From the NCBI RefSeq assembly GCF_010378095.1, contig NZ_WNJL01000001.1, forward strand, positions 62,001 through 126,000: 64,000 nucleotides of DNA, read 5' to 3'. Within the stretch, counting starts at the first letter, position 1. Each line of letters starts with the position of its first letter. Below, in pieces: positions 8,830-17,536 of the stretch. A program made the translations under genes and the position numbers. Origin of the DNA: Acidithiobacillus ferrianus. Lineage in GTDB: Bacteria; Pseudomonadota; Gammaproteobacteria; Acidithiobacillales; Acidithiobacillaceae. The notes beneath the pieces are model-generated. The model made no database searches and had not been told where the DNA came from. It was given only the letters and a program-made list of their open reading frames with translations.

Positions 8830-9687
8830 ATGTTATATCCTGAGTTGTTCAAATCGCTGGAAGCCGCGCGCTGGAACATGGCCACGGATATTCCTTGGGA
8901 GCAGTTCGACCGTAGCCTGGTGAGCAAGGAACAATTGCGCACCATCAAGATGAACGCGGTCACCGAGTGGTCGGCGCTCCCGGCGACGGAAATGTTCTTG
9001 CGCGACAACCGGAATGACTCCGATTTTTCCGCCTTCATGTCCATCTGGTTTTACGAGGAGCAGAAGCACGCCCTGGTACTCATGGAATATCTGCGCCGCT
9101 TTGCGCCGGAATACCTGCCGACGGAAGAGGAATTGCATAATGTGCGTTTTGAATTCGACCCGGCCCCGGCGATGGAGACCCTCATGCTTCATTTTTGTGG
9201 CGAGATCCGCCTGACGCATTGGTACAAATGCGCGGCGCAGTGGCATAGCGAGCCGGTGATCCGCGCGATTTACGAGACGCTCTCCAAGGACGAAGCGCGG
9301 CATGCGGGTATTTATCTGAAATACATGCGGCGGGCGATTGACCGTTTGGGGGATACGGCGCGCTTGGCGTTCGCCAGAATCGGTGTGCTCATGGCCAATA
9401 CCAAGACGGCCAAAGCCTTGCATCCCACCAACTTGCACGTGAACAAGGCCATGTACCCCGAGGATAGTGTGCAAAGTCATTTGCCGGACCCAGGCTGGCT
9501 GGAACAGTGGCTGGATACCCAGATTCGTTTCGACGCCATCTGGGAAGGCAAGGTGATCAACGGCATTCTGCGCAATCTTTCCGCCCTGCTCGAAACACCG
9601 ATCCAAAATGTCAAGGATCTCAGCCGGTATCGTAAGGCGATGAGCATCGCGGGTCACGACGCCACCGGGCATCTGGCGGCGGGATGA
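8830..9687 (+). CDS. Ferritin-fold di-iron protein, acyl-ACP desaturase-like
   Basis: 285 aa helical protein with a full set of carboxylate/histidine di-iron ligands in two E-x2-H repeats: Glu46; Glu77 and His80 in EEQKH; Glu125; Glu155 and His158 in DEARH. This spacing resembles soluble fatty acyl-ACP desaturases and related ferritin-like oxidases. There is no signal peptide, so it should be cytoplasmic. It stands alone between the divergent aroQ operon and convergent ftsZ, with a strong hairpin downstream. AGAGAGG lies about 7 bases before the ATG. A desaturase role is a family-level inference; a different O2-dependent oxidase or oxygen/iron sensor is possible. Confidence 0.72.
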   Translation: MLYPELFKSLEAARWNMATDIPWEQFDRSLVSKEQLRTIKMNAVTEWSALPATEMFLRDNRNDSDFSAFMSIWFYEEQKHALVLMEYLRRFAPEYLPTEEELHNVRFEFDPAPAMETLMLHFCGEIRLTHWYKCAAQWHSEPVIRAIYETLSKDEARHAGIYLKYMRRAIDRLGDTARLAFARIGVLMANTKTAKALHPTNLHVNKAMYPEDSVQSHLPDPGWLEQWLDTQIRFDAIWEGKVINGILRNLSALLETPIQNVKDLSRYRKAMSIAGHDATGHLAAG

Positions 9688-9693
9688 CCACCA

Positions 9694-9723
9694 GGGCACC
9701 ACGATGGAAGCGGCGTGGTGCCC
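9694..9723. terminator. Predicted bidirectional hairpin terminator
   Basis: A perfect 10-bp stem (GGGCACCACG, 9694-9703, with CGTGGTGCCC, 9714-9723) and 10-base loop, followed by a pyrimidine-rich run on the plus strand. It lies 7 bases after the di-iron gene stop and about 195 bases downstream of the convergent ftsZ stop, so it can end the plus-strand transcript and perhaps the dcw transcript. Confidence 0.6.
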
Positions 9724-9918
9724 CTTCTCTCTGGACGCCCGTTTGCGTTGAACGCTGAGTTTCCGGAATCGCCCGGGGCGTATCGGTCCGGGCTGTGGGA
9801 GCCATGGGTGCAGACGCGTTGTTACGGCAACACTACCGCCAAAGGGCCGCGGCCGAGCAAGGAGCGCTACTGTCCGGCTTGCACGCCATTACCGCGTGAC
9901 CCCCATGGTTTTTCCGGT

Positions 9919-11082
9919 CTAGTCCGCCTGGCGGCGCAGGAAGGCCGGGATGTCCAGGTCGGTGTAGTCCGGGGCATGGCTCCCGTTGCGGGCATTCGCC
10001 CCGCTGGCCACCGGGCGTTCGGACTGACGCATGCCCGTGGGCTTGTCGAGATTGCGCCAGTCTGCCGCGGTGGCGGGGGTGACCGCCGGACGGGTGCGAA
10101 TGTTTTCGACCGCCAGCCGTACGGGCTCCCGTTGCAAGCCCGTGGCTACCACGGTGACCCGTAGTTCTCCCTCCAGTTCCGGATCGAGCACGGTACCGAC
10201 TTTGACGTTGGCGTCATCCGCCGCATAGCTCCGGATCAGTTCACCGACCTCTTCGAACTCACCCAGGGTCAGATCCAGGCCCGCGGTGATGTTGACCAGG
10301 ATGCCACGGGCGCCGGAGAGATTGATATCGTCCAGCAGCGGGCTGGAAGCCGCGCGGATGGCGGCGTCCTTGGCACGATTTTCACCGCGACCGCTGGCCG
10401 CACCCATCATGGCTAGGCCCATGCCTGACATGACGGTACGGACATCGGCGAAATCGAGATTCATCAGGCCGGGGCGGGTAACCAGCTCGGAGATCCCCTG
10501 GATGGCGCCGAGCAGGATGTTGTCGGCAGCCTGATACGCGTCCTTGAGGCTGATATTTTTGCCCAGCACGGTCAGCAGTTTCTCGTTGGGAATGATGACC
10601 AGCGAGTCGACATGCTGGGAGAGTTCGTCGATACCGGAGAGCGCGTGTTGCTGACGCTTCTTGCCTTCAAAGTTGAAGGGCTTGGTGACCACGCCGACGG
10701 TGAGGATGCCCATGTCGCTGGCGATGGCGGCGACCACGGGAGCGGCGCCGGTGCCGGTACCACCACCCATGCCTGTGGTGATAAAGACCATGTCGGCCTT
10801 TTCCAGTGCCGCGCGGATTTCATCGCGACCCTCCTCGGCGGCCTTACGACCGACTTCCGGGTCGGCACCGGCACCAAGGCCGCGGGTGATCTGAGCACCG
10901 AGTTGAATGGTATGATTCGAGCGCGAGTGGCGCAGGGCCTGCGCATCCGTGTTGGCGGTGATGAATTCCACCCCCTCCAGACCGGCGTCGCACATATTGT
11001 TGATGGCGTTACCCCCTCCACCGCCGACACCGATGACCTTGATGATGGCGCCATCCTGTTCACATTCATTGAGTTCAAACAT
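9919..11082 (-). CDS. ftsZ: Cell division GTPase FtsZ
   Basis: 387 aa, full length. GTP-binding GGGGNAINN (20-28), tubulin signature GMGGGTGTGAAP (104-115), and the C-terminal peptide DIPAFLRRQAD that docks FtsA/ZipA-type partners. It polymerises into the Z-ring at mid-cell. AGAGGA precedes the ATG at normal distance. It is the last gene of the dcw cluster; here lpxC and secA, which often follow ftsZ in gammaproteobacteria, lie about 20 kb away on the other side of the cluster. Confidence 0.98.
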   Translation of the reverse strand: MFELNECEQDGAIIKVIGVGGGGGNAINNMCDAGLEGVEFITANTDAQALRHSRSNHTIQLGAQITRGLGAGADPEVGRKAAEEGRDEIRAALEKADMVFITTGMGGGTGTGAAPVVAAIASDMGILTVGVVTKPFNFEGKKRQQHALSGIDELSQHVDSLVIIPNEKLLTVLGKNISLKDAYQAADNILLGAIQGISELVTRPGLMNLDFADVRTVMSGMGLAMMGAASGRGENRAKDAAIRAASSPLLDDINLSGARGILVNITAGLDLTLGEFEEVGELIRSYAADDANVKVGTVLDPELEGELRVTVVATGLQREPVRLAVENIRTRPAVTPATAADWRNLDKPTGMRQSERPVASGANARNGSHAPDYTDLDIPAFLRRQAD

Positions 11083-11129
11083 GGTATTTTCCTCTTCAGT
11101 TAATGATCTCGTTCAGCCCTTGTGTGGGC

Positions 11130-12395
11130 TCAGCCGAAGCTCGTCTGTACCCAAGAGCGCATCTTGTTGAAGATGCCCCCAAAGCCGGTGTCCATGTGTT
11201 TTTCATAGGCCGCTGCCGGAACCTGTGAAGGTTCTGCCTGTCCTGTCACCTGGTTGTGGAGCCCGTACATGACCAGGCCGACGCCGGTGGCATGCCCCGG
11301 GGTACGCACGACGGTTTCCATGCCCGGCAAATGCATGGGTTCACCGATGCGCACCGGCAGGTGGAGAATCTCTTCGGCCAACTCGGCGATCCCTTCCAGC
11401 TTGCTGGAACCGCCGGTGATGACCACGCCGGCCGCAACCAGGTCTTCATAGCCGGTGCGTCGCAGTTCGGCCTGGATCAATTCAAAGAGCTCCTTGATGC
11501 GAGGTTCAATGATATCGCCGAGAATGCGCCGGGAAATGGTGCGCGGGGGACGGGTGCCGACGCTGGGAACGGGGATCTCGTCATCCTGTTCGATGAGATC
11601 GCCGAGGGCGCAACCGTAGAGCTTCTTGATCTGTTCCGCTTCGATGGGTGGGGTGCGCAGGCCGAGGGCAATGTCATTGGTGACTTGATCGCCGGCAATG
11701 GGGATGACGGCGGTGTGGCGGACCGCTCCATCGCGGAAAATGGCGATATCGGTGGTGCCGCCGCCGATGTCCACCAGGCAGACCCCCAGTTCTTTCTCAT
11801 CGGTGGTGAGGACGGCGTCCGCGGAAGCGAGCTGTTCGAGGACCAGATCCTGCACGTGCAAGCCGCAGCGCTCCACACATTTGGTGATGTTCTGGGCGGC
11901 GCTGACCGCGCCAGTGACGATGTGCACCCGCGCCTCGAGACGCACGCCAGACATTCCCACAGGCTCATGAACCCCTTCCTGACTGTCGATCATGAACTCC
12001 TGAGGCAGGATATGAATGACGTTCTGATCCTGCGGAATGACGATGGCGCGCGCCGCGTCCATGACGCGTCCGACATCCTCGTTGCTGACTTCTTTGTTCT
12101 TGATGGCGACGATACCGTGACTATTGTAGCCGCGAATGTGGCCACCGGCGATGCCGACCACGGCGCCATGAATCTGTACGCCGGCCATCAACTCCGCTTC
12201 TTGCACCGCGCGGGTGATGGCTTGAACGGTGGATTCGATGTCGACCACCACGCCCTTTTTGAGACCGCGGGAGGGATGCTGGCCGACGCCGATGATTTCC
12301 GCCTCACGGCCGCTTCTGGATTGAGCGACAATGCAGGCGACCTTGGAAGTACCGATGTCCAGGCCGACGATGAGTTCCGGGTTGCTACGTTTCAT
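11130..12395 (-). CDS. ftsA: Cell division protein FtsA
   Basis: 421 aa actin-fold ATPase. Phosphate-1 motif LIVGLDIGTSKVACIV near the N-terminus, phosphate-2 motif VDIGGGTTDIAIF mid-protein, and a C-terminal amphipathic tail (FGGIFNKMRSWVQTSF) that would tether it to the inner membrane. It anchors FtsZ filaments to the membrane. It lies 30 bases after ftsQ and 47 bases before ftsZ, the standard ftsQ-ftsA-ftsZ order. Confidence 0.97.
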   Translation of the reverse strand: MKRSNPELIVGLDIGTSKVACIVAQSRSGREAEIIGVGQHPSRGLKKGVVVDIESTVQAITRAVQEAELMAGVQIHGAVVGIAGGHIRGYNSHGIVAIKNKEVSNEDVGRVMDAARAIVIPQDQNVIHILPQEFMIDSQEGVHEPVGMSGVRLEARVHIVTGAVSAAQNITKCVERCGLHVQDLVLEQLASADAVLTTDEKELGVCLVDIGGGTTDIAIFRDGAVRHTAVIPIAGDQVTNDIALGLRTPPIEAEQIKKLYGCALGDLIEQDDEIPVPSVGTRPPRTISRRILGDIIEPRIKELFELIQAELRRTGYEDLVAAGVVITGGSSKLEGIAELAEEILHLPVRIGEPMHLPGMETVVRTPGHATGVGLVMYGLHNQVTGQAEPSQVPAAAYEKHMDTGFGGIFNKMRSWVQTSFG

Positions 12396-12425
12396 TTCAT
12401 TCCACTCCTTCGGATGCGTGATCCG

Positions 12426-13271
12426 TTACTGACTGCTGACCGTGGCCGCCGTGGGCATGGCGACCGCAAAACCGTTGGTGTAGCGCAGGTCCATGGTAGC
12501 CCCTGACACGAGATATTCTTTGATCTGGGGGGCAACGGCCACCCAGCGTTTCATGGCGGGCAAGAGGTCTTCACTGCCCAACAGCAGGCGCACCCCATTG
12601 CTGAGGACGCAGCGCCAGCCGCCGCGCCGATCCTCCTGCAGGTCGACCACCGTGGCACCAAGGGGGGCCAGGATTTGGTTGAAGAGGGTAAGTTGCTGAA
12701 TCAACTGGGCACTGCTGTCTGCCGGACCTTCGAGATTAGGGAGATTGTCCGGTACCTGGCTGGGTGGGACGCTGAAGAGTTTGCCCTGCGCGTCCACCAT
12801 CTGCCCGGTGCTACCTAACCAACGAGCCACCGGCACATAGGGCTGGAGTGTCACATCCAGACGGTCGGGCCAGACGCGCCTGACCTCGGCGTTGGCGACC
12901 CACGGCAGGGTATCGAGGCGGCGGCGCAACTGTTCGGGATCCATCCAGAGAAAACCCTGCGCCACATAGGGGCGGAGCGCGGCATTGACCACTGACAGGG
13001 GAATTCTGGCGGAGGTTCCGGTAATCCTCAGGGTGTTGATGGGCATGATCTGGGGTTCGCGCACCCAATTCCAGCCCATCCAGCCGCCCCAGGCGATGGC
13101 GCTGATGCCGATGCCCCAAATCAAAGCGCGCCCGTACAGTCGCCACGGAATGGATGTGTGCACTTTAGCGGGAGCCGCTGCGGCTTTGCTGTGTCTGGGT
13201 GGTTTCCGGATGGTGGCGGCGGGCTGTTGCGGCTGTTGCCCATGGCGGTAATCACGCATGACGCTAACCAT
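12426..13271 (-). CDS. ftsQ: Cell division protein FtsQ
   Basis: 281 aa bitopic protein. A basic cytoplasmic N-terminus (about 1-45) precedes one transmembrane helix (about 48-68, ALIWGIGISAIAWGGWMGW), a POTRA domain (from INTLRITGTSARIP) and the FtsQ beta domain. It bridges cytoplasmic and periplasmic divisome parts with FtsL and FtsB. The start overlaps the ddl stop by 8 bases; an internal ATG at 13259 (MRDYRHG) is an alternative. Confidence 0.93.
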   Translation of the reverse strand: MVSVMRDYRHGQQPQQPAATIRKPPRHSKAAAAPAKVHTSIPWRLYGRALIWGIGISAIAWGGWMGWNWVREPQIMPINTLRITGTSARIPLSVVNAALRPYVAQGFLWMDPEQLRRRLDTLPWVANAEVRRVWPDRLDVTLQPYVPVARWLGSTGQMVDAQGKLFSVPPSQVPDNLPNLEGPADSSAQLIQQLTLFNQILAPLGATVVDLQEDRRGGWRCVLSNGVRLLLGSEDLLPAMKRWVAVAPQIKEYLVSGATMDLRYTNGFAVAMPTAATVSSQ

Positions 13272-14190
13272 GTTTCACTCTCCTCTGCGCGATGCGCAGT
13301 ATGGTGTCGCACAATTCCGGAAAGTCCAGACCAACGGCTTTGGCGGCCATGGGGATCAGGCTGTGGCTGGTCATGCCGGGTACGCTGTTGACCTCCAGCA
13401 GATAAGGTCGACCCTCGGCGCTGACCATGAAATCCACCCGTCCCCAATCGCGGCCACCGAGTTCGGCAAAGGCTTTTAACGCAAGCTCCTGCAATTGTTG
13501 GTCGAGCGTGCCGCCGAGCCCGGAAGGCAGCAGGTAACGGGTGTCGTCGGCCAGATATTTGGCGGTGTAGTCGTAGAAGGCGCGGGGTGTTTCGATGACG
13601 ATGGGGGGCAGGGCGCGGTGGTCGAGGATGCCGACGGTGGCCTCGTGGCCGATGATGGCATCTTCGCAGAGGACTTCGTCCTCGATGGCAAAAGCGGTTT
13701 GCAGGGCCATATCCAGTTCCGCCGGGCCAGTCACTTTGCTGACGCCGAGGCTGGAGCCGCCGTGGTTCGGCTTGATGTACAGAGGCCAGCCGAAACGCGC
13801 ACCGAGATCCGGAACACTTGCGCCGCGGCGCAGCAGGATGCCGTCGGTCACCGGCAACCCGGCCGCTCGCCAGAGTTGTTTGCAGCGCCATTTGTCCATG
13901 GCCAGGGCGGTGGCGAGCACTCCGCTACCGGTATAGGGGATCCCCTGAGTCTCCAGACAGGCTTGCAGCAGACCGTCTTCGCCCACGGCGCCATGGCAGA
14001 CGTTGAAGGCGATCTCCGCCCGGCTGTCCACCACCTGTTGCTGAAGGCGGGCGGGCTGGATGTCGATACCGACGGCATCCAGGCCCAAACCCTGTAATGC
14101 CCGCAAGACGGCACCGCCGCTGTCGAGAGAGACTTCACGCTCACCCGAGGGGCCCCCGTAGAGTACCGCTATGCGGGGTAGTTCAGACAT
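13264..14190 (-). CDS. ddl: D-alanine--D-alanine ligase
   Basis: 308 aa from MSELPRIAVLYGGPSGEREVSL; the open frame continues upstream into murB but this start matches the family. ATP-grasp enzyme: GGPSGEREVS (substrate loop), YIKPNHGGSSLGV (nucleotide loop) and DFMVSAEGRPYLLEVNSVPG (metal site). It makes D-Ala-D-Ala for MurF. It overlaps murB by 8 bases and ftsQ by 8 bases, the DdlB position in the dcw cluster. Confidence 0.95.
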   Translation of the reverse strand: MSELPRIAVLYGGPSGEREVSLDSGGAVLRALQGLGLDAVGIDIQPARLQQQVVDSRAEIAFNVCHGAVGEDGLLQACLETQGIPYTGSGVLATALAMDKWRCKQLWRAAGLPVTDGILLRRGASVPDLGARFGWPLYIKPNHGGSSLGVSKVTGPAELDMALQTAFAIEDEVLCEDAIIGHEATVGILDHRALPPIVIETPRAFYDYTAKYLADDTRYLLPSGLGGTLDQQLQELALKAFAELGGRDWGRVDFMVSAEGRPYLLEVNSVPGMTSHSLIPMAAKAVGLDFPELCDTILRIAQRRVKHG

Positions 14191-15070
14191 CGGCCACCTC
14201 CCCAAGGGTGCGCATCTCCGGCTGTAAATCCACGGCGAAGCGGCGGTGCACTTCGTGCCGTGCGGTGGCGACCAGCGCTTCGATCTCTTCAGCGCGGGCG
14301 GTGCCGCGATTGATGATGAAGTTGGCGTGTTGGGTGCTGATTTCCGCGTCACCGAAGCGCATGCCCTTGAGTTCCGCCGCCTCGATGAGGCGGGCGGCGT
14401 GATCGCCCGGCGGGTTGCGAAAGACGGAGCCGCAACTCGGCCATTCCAGAGGCTGAGTTGCGGCGCGGTGTTCCTGCCAGGCACGCAGGCGATGCATCAC
14501 GCTGTCGCGGTCTGCCGGCGTCAGCCGCAATCCGGCGGCCACGAAGCAGGCGTCGCCATGCCCGCGCACCTCGCGGTAACCGATCTGGAACGCTGTCCGG
14601 GACAGACGTTGCGACTGGCCGTCGGGATGGAGCACGTCGACCCACTCCACCAGACCCCAGGTATCCCCGCCGTGAGCGCCGGCATTCATGGCGAGGCAAC
14701 CGCCCAGAGTGCCGGGAATGCCGGCGAGAAATTCGGCGCCGGCCAGCCCCGCCTTCGCGGCGAAATGGGCGATTTTGACCGCGCCGGCACCCGCGCCGGC
14801 GCGAATCAGACTGGCCTCCGCGAGGGCGATTTCGTCCAGAGCGTTGCTGAGGCAGACCACGGTGCCGCGAATGCCGCCATCCCGGATCAACAGATTGCTG
14901 CCCAGTCCGATCCAGGTAATGGGCGCGATGGCGAAGCGGCGCAGAAAATCTTGCAAATCTTCCAGGGTGCCCGGCAGATAGAAGCGATCTGCCGGGCCGC
15001 CGACACGCCAACTGCAATGGCGACTCATCGGTTCGCCCAGGCGCAGACGGCCACCAATGAAGCCCGTCAT
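14183..15070 (-). CDS. murB: UDP-N-acetylenolpyruvoylglucosamine reductase MurB
   Basis: 295 aa from ATG 15070, which overlaps the murC stop (ATGA). FAD-binding residues appear in SWRVGGPADRFYLP and GLGSNLLIRDGGIRG; the proton-donor Ser is in GSVFRNPPGDHAARLIE. It reduces the enolpyruvyl group with NADPH to give UDP-MurNAc. Type I length and position between murC and ddl are as expected. Confidence 0.95.
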   Translation of the reverse strand: MTGFIGGRLRLGEPMSRHCSWRVGGPADRFYLPGTLEDLQDFLRRFAIAPITWIGLGSNLLIRDGGIRGTVVCLSNALDEIALAEASLIRAGAGAGAVKIAHFAAKAGLAGAEFLAGIPGTLGGCLAMNAGAHGGDTWGLVEWVDVLHPDGQSQRLSRTAFQIGYREVRGHGDACFVAAGLRLTPADRDSVMHRLRAWQEHRAATQPLEWPSCGSVFRNPPGDHAARLIEAAELKGMRFGDAEISTQHANFIINRGTARAEEIEALVATARHEVHRRFAVDLQPEMRTLGEVADV

Positions 15071-16461
15071 GGCCGCCCCTCCGCGAAGACCTGGGGCCAT
15101 CGTGCGGCAAGGCTGGCGATGCTGCCTGCCCCCAGCGTCAGCAGCACCGCGCCAGCGGGGAGCCGGGCGCGAATTTGCTGCGGCGCGTGGAGTAAGTCCG
15201 GCAGAAAGTGGGCGGAGACGCCCTGGGTCACCAGCGCTTCGGTGAGCGCCCTGCTGCTGACGTCGGGGAGGGGTTTTTCGCCGGCGCTGTAAATGTCCGT
15301 CAGAATCACCCGATCGGCGGCGGCCAGACTAGCGACGAAATCACCGAAGAGTGCCTGGGTGCGGCTGTAGCGATGCGGTTGGAAAGCCACCACCAACGGC
15401 CGCTCCGGCCATACGGCCCGCGCGGCGGCGATGGTGGCGGTGATTTCGCGCGGGTGGTGACCGTAATCGTCCACTATGGTGATCCCAGCAAAGTCGCCGA
15501 CCAATTCAAAGCGGCGGCCGACGCCGCGGAAATCCGCCAGGGCCGCGACGATGGTATGTTCCTGCACGCCGACCTTGCTGGCGATACCGATGGCGGCAAG
15601 GGCGTTGAGGACGTTGTGGTGACCGGGGATGCCCAGTTCCACGTCCAGCCAGTGGACGGAGTCGCCATCCACCCGCCGCCACACGGCGAAGCGGCTGCTC
15701 AGGCCCTGTACCCGCACGTCGCGCGCCTGTAAATCGGCCTCTTCTCCAAAACCGTAACGCAGCACCGGCGTGTGCAATTCGGGAATGAGCCCGGCGACCA
15801 TCGGATCATCCGTGCAGAGAACGGCGAGACCGTAGAAAGGCAGGCGCTGGAGAAACTGCAGGAAGGCGCCGCGCAGATTGTCGAGGCTGTCGCCGTAAGT
15901 CTCCATGTGATCGGCGTCGATGTTGGTGACGACCGCCATGACCGGTGACAGATAAAGAAAAGAGGCATCGGACTCGTCGGCCTCGGCCACCAGGTATTCG
16001 CCGCCGCCCAAGGCCGCGTGGCTGCCGACGCTCTTCAGGCGGCCACCGATGACGAAGGTGGGGTCGAGCCCGGCCGTACCGAGGATGCTGGCAACGAGAC
16101 TGGTGGTGGTGGTTTTGCCGTGGGTGCCGGCAATGGCGATCCCCTGCTTGAAGCGCATCAATTCCGCCAGCATCTCGGCGCGGCGAATGACGGGGATACG
16201 CAGTTCGCGGGCGGCCTGCACCTCGGGATTGCTTTCGGGAATGGCCGAAGAGATGACCACCACATCGGCACCACGAACATTGGCGGCTTCATGACCGCTG
16301 AAAATCCGTGCACCCAAATCCGTCAGGCGCAGAGTGGAACCACCGAGGTGCAGATCGGAGCCGGAGACGGCGTAGCCAAGATTGAGCAATACCTCGGCTA
16401 TGCCGCGCATGCCGCTGCCGCCAATGCCGACCATGTGGATTTGCCGTACCCAGTTACGCAT
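15067..16461 (-). CDS. murC: UDP-N-acetylmuramate--L-alanine ligase MurC
   Basis: 464 aa from MRNWVRQIHMVGIGGSGM; the frame is open further upstream but that part overlaps murG and is not MurC-like. N-terminal Rossmann GIGGSGMRG (12-20), ATP loop GTHGKTTTT (112-120) and later DDYGHHPREI. It adds L-Ala to UDP-MurNAc in the cytoplasm. It overlaps murG by 8 bases and murB by 4. Confidence 0.96.
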   Translation of the reverse strand: MRNWVRQIHMVGIGGSGMRGIAEVLLNLGYAVSGSDLHLGGSTLRLTDLGARIFSGHEAANVRGADVVVISSAIPESNPEVQAARELRIPVIRRAEMLAELMRFKQGIAIAGTHGKTTTTSLVASILGTAGLDPTFVIGGRLKSVGSHAALGGGEYLVAEADESDASFLYLSPVMAVVTNIDADHMETYGDSLDNLRGAFLQFLQRLPFYGLAVLCTDDPMVAGLIPELHTPVLRYGFGEEADLQARDVRVQGLSSRFAVWRRVDGDSVHWLDVELGIPGHHNVLNALAAIGIASKVGVQEHTIVAALADFRGVGRRFELVGDFAGITIVDDYGHHPREITATIAAARAVWPERPLVVAFQPHRYSRTQALFGDFVASLAAADRVILTDIYSAGEKPLPDVSSRALTEALVTQGVSAHFLPDLLHAPQQIRARLPAGAVLLTLGAGSIASLAARWPQVFAEGRP

Positions 16462-17536
16462 CTTTGCCTCCCGCGCGGGCCGCGCACGCCGCGGCGATTG
16501 CCGCGGCGGCATCACCTTTGTCCTGACGGCGTGCCGCCTCCGCCCACTGCAGGCGCAGTGCGGGGTTTTCCAGCAAGGGCGTGAGCGCTTCGCGGAGCCG
16601 AACCCCATCCAGTCCCTCTTGGCGCAGCATCCGCGCCGCGCCGGCTTCCTCCAGGAAACGGGCATTGGCGGCCTGATGGTCGTCCACGGCATAGGGAAAG
16701 GGGATGAGGATGGCGCCCAGGCCAGCCGCCGCAAGTTCCGCGATGGTGGCGGCTCCGGCACGGCAGAGGGCGAGGTCGGCCCAACCCAGGGCCGCCGCCA
16801 TATCGTCTATGAAGGGCTCTACGCGGGCGTCGACGTCCGCCTGCGCGTAGGCCGCCCGCGTGGTTTCCACATGATCCTTGCCGCTTTGGTGCCAGATGGC
16901 GGGGCGCTCGGCGGGGGGCATCCCGGCCAGTGACGATATGCTGATTTCGTTGAGGATTTTTGCGCCTTGACTGCCGCCCATGATCAGCAGGCGTACCGGC
17001 CCCGTATGACTGCCGAAGCGGTTCCGTGGTGCGGGGAGGGCACGAATGGTATCCCGTACCGGATTGCCTACCCATTCGCCGCGGGCCAATCCCGCGCCGG
17101 GGAAACCGAGAAAAATGCGCTGGGCCAGGGGAGCCAGCAGGCGGTTGCTGAGGCCGGCGATCGCATTCTGCTCATGGAGACACAGTGGTCGTCCGAGGCT
17201 CCATGCGGCGATGCCGACGGGGGCCGCGACATAACCACCCATGCCCAGCACCGCGCTGCTCCGGGTCTGACGGAGTATCCGCCGCGCCCGTAAAACCGCC
17301 ATACCCACCCGCCAGGGGGCTCGCAACCAGCGGCCGGCGCCGTGACCGCGCAGTCCCTGGATATCCAGGGTATGCAGGGCATAGCCGCGCTCTGGCACCA
17401 GGCGCGCTTCCATCCCGGTGACGGTTCCGGCAAAGGCGACCTCGACACCGCGCGCGCGCAGCGCATCGGCAACGGCCAGGGCCGGGAAGACGTGGCCGCC
17501 GGTACCACCTGCCGCGATCAGGACGCTATCCGCCAC
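16454..17536 (-). CDS. murG: Undecaprenyl-PP-MurNAc-pentapeptide GlcNAc transferase MurG
   Basis: 360 aa GT-B fold enzyme. The N-terminal G-loop GGTGGHVFPALAVA (10-23), HEQNAIAGLSNR in the lipid I site, GGSQGAKILNE and the UDP-GlcNAc site LCRAGAATIAELAAAGLGAILIPFPYAVDDHQ are all present. It converts lipid I to lipid II on the inner face of the membrane. It overlaps ftsW by 11 bases and murC by 8. Confidence 0.97.
   Translation of the reverse strand: MADSVLIAAGGTGGHVFPALAVADALRARGVEVAFAGTVTGMEARLVPERGYALHTLDIQGLRGHGAGRWLRAPWRVGMAVLRARRILRQTRSSAVLGMGGYVAAPVGIAAWSLGRPLCLHEQNAIAGLSNRLLAPLAQRIFLGFPGAGLARGEWVGNPVRDTIRALPAPRNRFGSHTGPVRLLIMGGSQGAKILNEISISSLAGMPPAERPAIWHQSGKDHVETTRAAYAQADVDARVEPFIDDMAAALGWADLALCRAGAATIAELAAAGLGAILIPFPYAVDDHQAANARFLEEAGAARMLRQEGLDGVRLREALTPLLENPALRLQWAEAARRQDKGDAAAAIAAACAARAGGKDA

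Noticed and set aside
11256..12506. Long plus-strand open frame (416 codons) opposite ftsA
   Set aside because: Antisense shadow of ftsA in GC-rich DNA; the opposite strand encodes a full-length FtsA with all motifs.
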